64,000 bases of DNA from Macrostomum hystrix. Its lineage: Eukaryota > Platyhelminthes > Macrostomidae. The DNA lies in NCBI GenBank assembly GCA_950097015.1, contig CATNEN010000039.1, forward strand, positions 9,580,001-9,644,000, in the 5' to 3' direction. Numbering within the stretch: position 1 is the first letter of the stretch; every line of letters begins with the position of its first letter. Below are positions 62,599 to 64,000 of the stretch, one piece after another. Position numbers and translations under genes: made by a program. The notes below the pieces were generated by a model. It had not been told where the DNA came from. It saw only the letters and a list, made by a program, of their open reading frames with translations, and ran no database searches.

Positions 62599-64000
62599 CG
62601 TGACTGATGTGGCCCGGTGAGCAGGGCTGCTTCCTGGCCATGAGGCAGATGGCCGTGATGAGAACCGCGCAGATGACCCCGGTGGCCACCACGATGCAGA
62701 TGATGATGAGCTTGTTTGTCTCCATATCGGCTGACCAAGCGTCCTTGAGCAGGCTGGTCGGTGGACGATCATCGATGCTGATCTTTAAAGAGGCCTCGGT
62801 TGAGCGCTGCGGATTGCCAGAGTCAGTGGCGGTGATGGTCAGCTTTACGACGCCCATGTCGTTGCGGCTCATTGGCTTCTTCACGTAGAGCTTGCCCGAG
62901 TCCGGGTCGATGCTGAACTTTTCGTACAGGTTGCCCTGTTTGAGGCTGTAAGTCAGCTTGCTGTTGACACCAGCATCGGCGTCACTCGCGCGAACTTCGG
63001 CGACCTGGAAGTCTGGAGGCTCTTGGTAGGACAGACGAACCTCGGAGTCGCCAGATGGCGAGGGGAACTGGAACACCGGGTCGCAGTCATTGACGTCGCT
63101 GACATCGACGATGACCGTCGCGGTGGCGGTGTTCCTGACTGTTGCGCCAAGGTCGAAGGCGATCACGCGGAACTGGTAGGAGGCCCGGAACTCGCGGTCT
63201 ATCGGCTGCTGTGTGTAGATTGTGGGGCCTTCGCTGGGCAGCTGAAATGGAACGCCAACGTCGTCTGGATGCAGTGTGTAGCTGACCTTGCCGTTGCTGC
63301 CGATGTCGGCGTCAGTGGCGTTCAGATCGCCCACGTGCTGGCCGGTTCGGTCCGTTTCGGTAACTCGAAACTTGTAAAGCTGCTGGCTGAATCGCGGCGG
63401 GTTGTCGTTGATGTCGGTCAGGCGAATCGAGACGGTGGCGGTGGCAACGTGCGGACCGTCGCTGGCGGTGACGTAAAACTCGTAGCCCTCCGGATGTCGC
63501 TCCCGGTCAAGCGCCTCGCGAGTCCTGATGAGGCCGGTTGAGTCGATTTCAAACGGACTGCCTCCAATCTGGGACGATTTCCACACGATCTGGTAGGTCA
63601 GGCGGGCGTTCTCGCCGATGTCCCGGTCGACAGCCGTCACGTTCAGCACCTGGTCTCCGGGCGCGTTTCCCTCGGCAAAGTCCTTCCGATAGTAGCCGCC
63701 GCTCTCGACAAACACAGGCGGGCTGTCATTCTCGTCCAGTACATCGACTGTAACAGGCAGCGAGTTGGTCAGCGGCGGTGTGCCCCGATCGGTGCAGGAC
63801 ACCGTGGGATTCTGCACCGCAAACTCCTCGCGGTCTAGCCCAACCTTCGTTGCCAGCCGGTAGAAAACCCGGCCCTGCACCGCCTGCAGCTTGGTTAGGG
63901 TGAAGTACTGCGCCCTATCGGTGATGGAGCAGTCGAAATCTCCGGCCAGGCCGGCGTCTCGATCCAATACCTCCACGTTGACGACAGTGGCGTTGGCCTT
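62599..64000 (-). CDS. Protocadherin, exon with cadherin repeats and transmembrane segment (5'-partial)
   Basis: The frame is open from the window edge (64000) to a CG/GTGAGT donor at 62598 and ends in phase 1. It shows successive cadherin repeats: linkers DVLDENDSPPVF, RLTDINDNPPRFS, DVSDVNDCDPVF, calcium-binding DRE/DRD (VDRDIGEN, DREEF, DRERH, DREFR) and DAD motifs (ATDADIGSN, ASDADAGVN), and a membrane-proximal repeat ending SIDDRPPTS. A single membrane span (IIICIVVATGVICAVLITAI) follows near visible residues 431-455, then RKQPCSPGHISH. No EGF or laminin-G domain lies before the membrane, which favours a protocadherin over a classical or FAT-type cadherin. It is a calcium-dependent adhesion receptor at the cell surface. 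Further N-terminal repeats lie right of the window. VNDCDP departs from the usual DxNDNxP linker and may weaken one calcium site. Confidence 0.92.

Overview
The window is animal nuclear DNA. It has multi-exon genes with GT-AG introns, tRNA-derived SINEs, a hAT-type MITE and very large amounts of minisatellite DNA. The proteins are an ERC/ELKS active-zone scaffold, TEX261 and a protocadherin, so the host is a bilaterian invertebrate. I lean weakly towards a flatworm or another lophotrochozoan, because of GC-rich coding exons in AT-richer introns and a possible trans-splice acceptor. The sequence alone does not fix the species.

Layout: (1) 1-22025, + strand: the 3' two thirds of an ERC/ELKS/CAST (Bruchpilot-type) gene. 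I could assemble 15 exons (263-22025) by splice sites and matching codon phases; the 5' end lies left of the window. Its 16334-19021 intron carries an intact, intronless, same-strand gene for a secreted protein (17095-18012). (2) 22026-24640: AT-rich downstream DNA, then a 25-bp minisatellite. (3) 24797-25453, + strand: TEX261, a COPII cargo adaptor, in a single exon. (4) 25454-47137: about 22 kb without a convincing gene, made of SINEs and some ten minisatellites, including a 5.8-kb array of an 18-bp unit. (5) 47138-64000, - strand: the 3' part of a protocadherin gene. A large exon holds cadherin repeats plus the membrane segment, and two cytoplasmic-tail exons follow. Its introns are again full of arrays.

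The outstanding property is the tandem repeats. By hand estimate about 27 kb of the 64 kb is minisatellite, in more than 30 arrays with units of about 12-89 bp. Twelve of the 14 assembled ERC introns hold an array, and almost every one has its own unit. Several arrays reach to within tens of bases of a splice site, some consist of splice-site-like units, and some have moved with pieces of exon or inside a hAT MITE. Because many units are multiples of 3 without stops, they create very long spurious ORFs on both strands.

ERC scaffolds presynaptic active zones and cell-cortex vesicle docking, the protocadherin is an adhesion receptor, and TEX261 works in ER-Golgi traffic. I see no evidence that these neighbours form a functional unit. 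An in-frame TAA in exon 12 of ERC, next to duplicated exon fragments, is the point most in need of checking.
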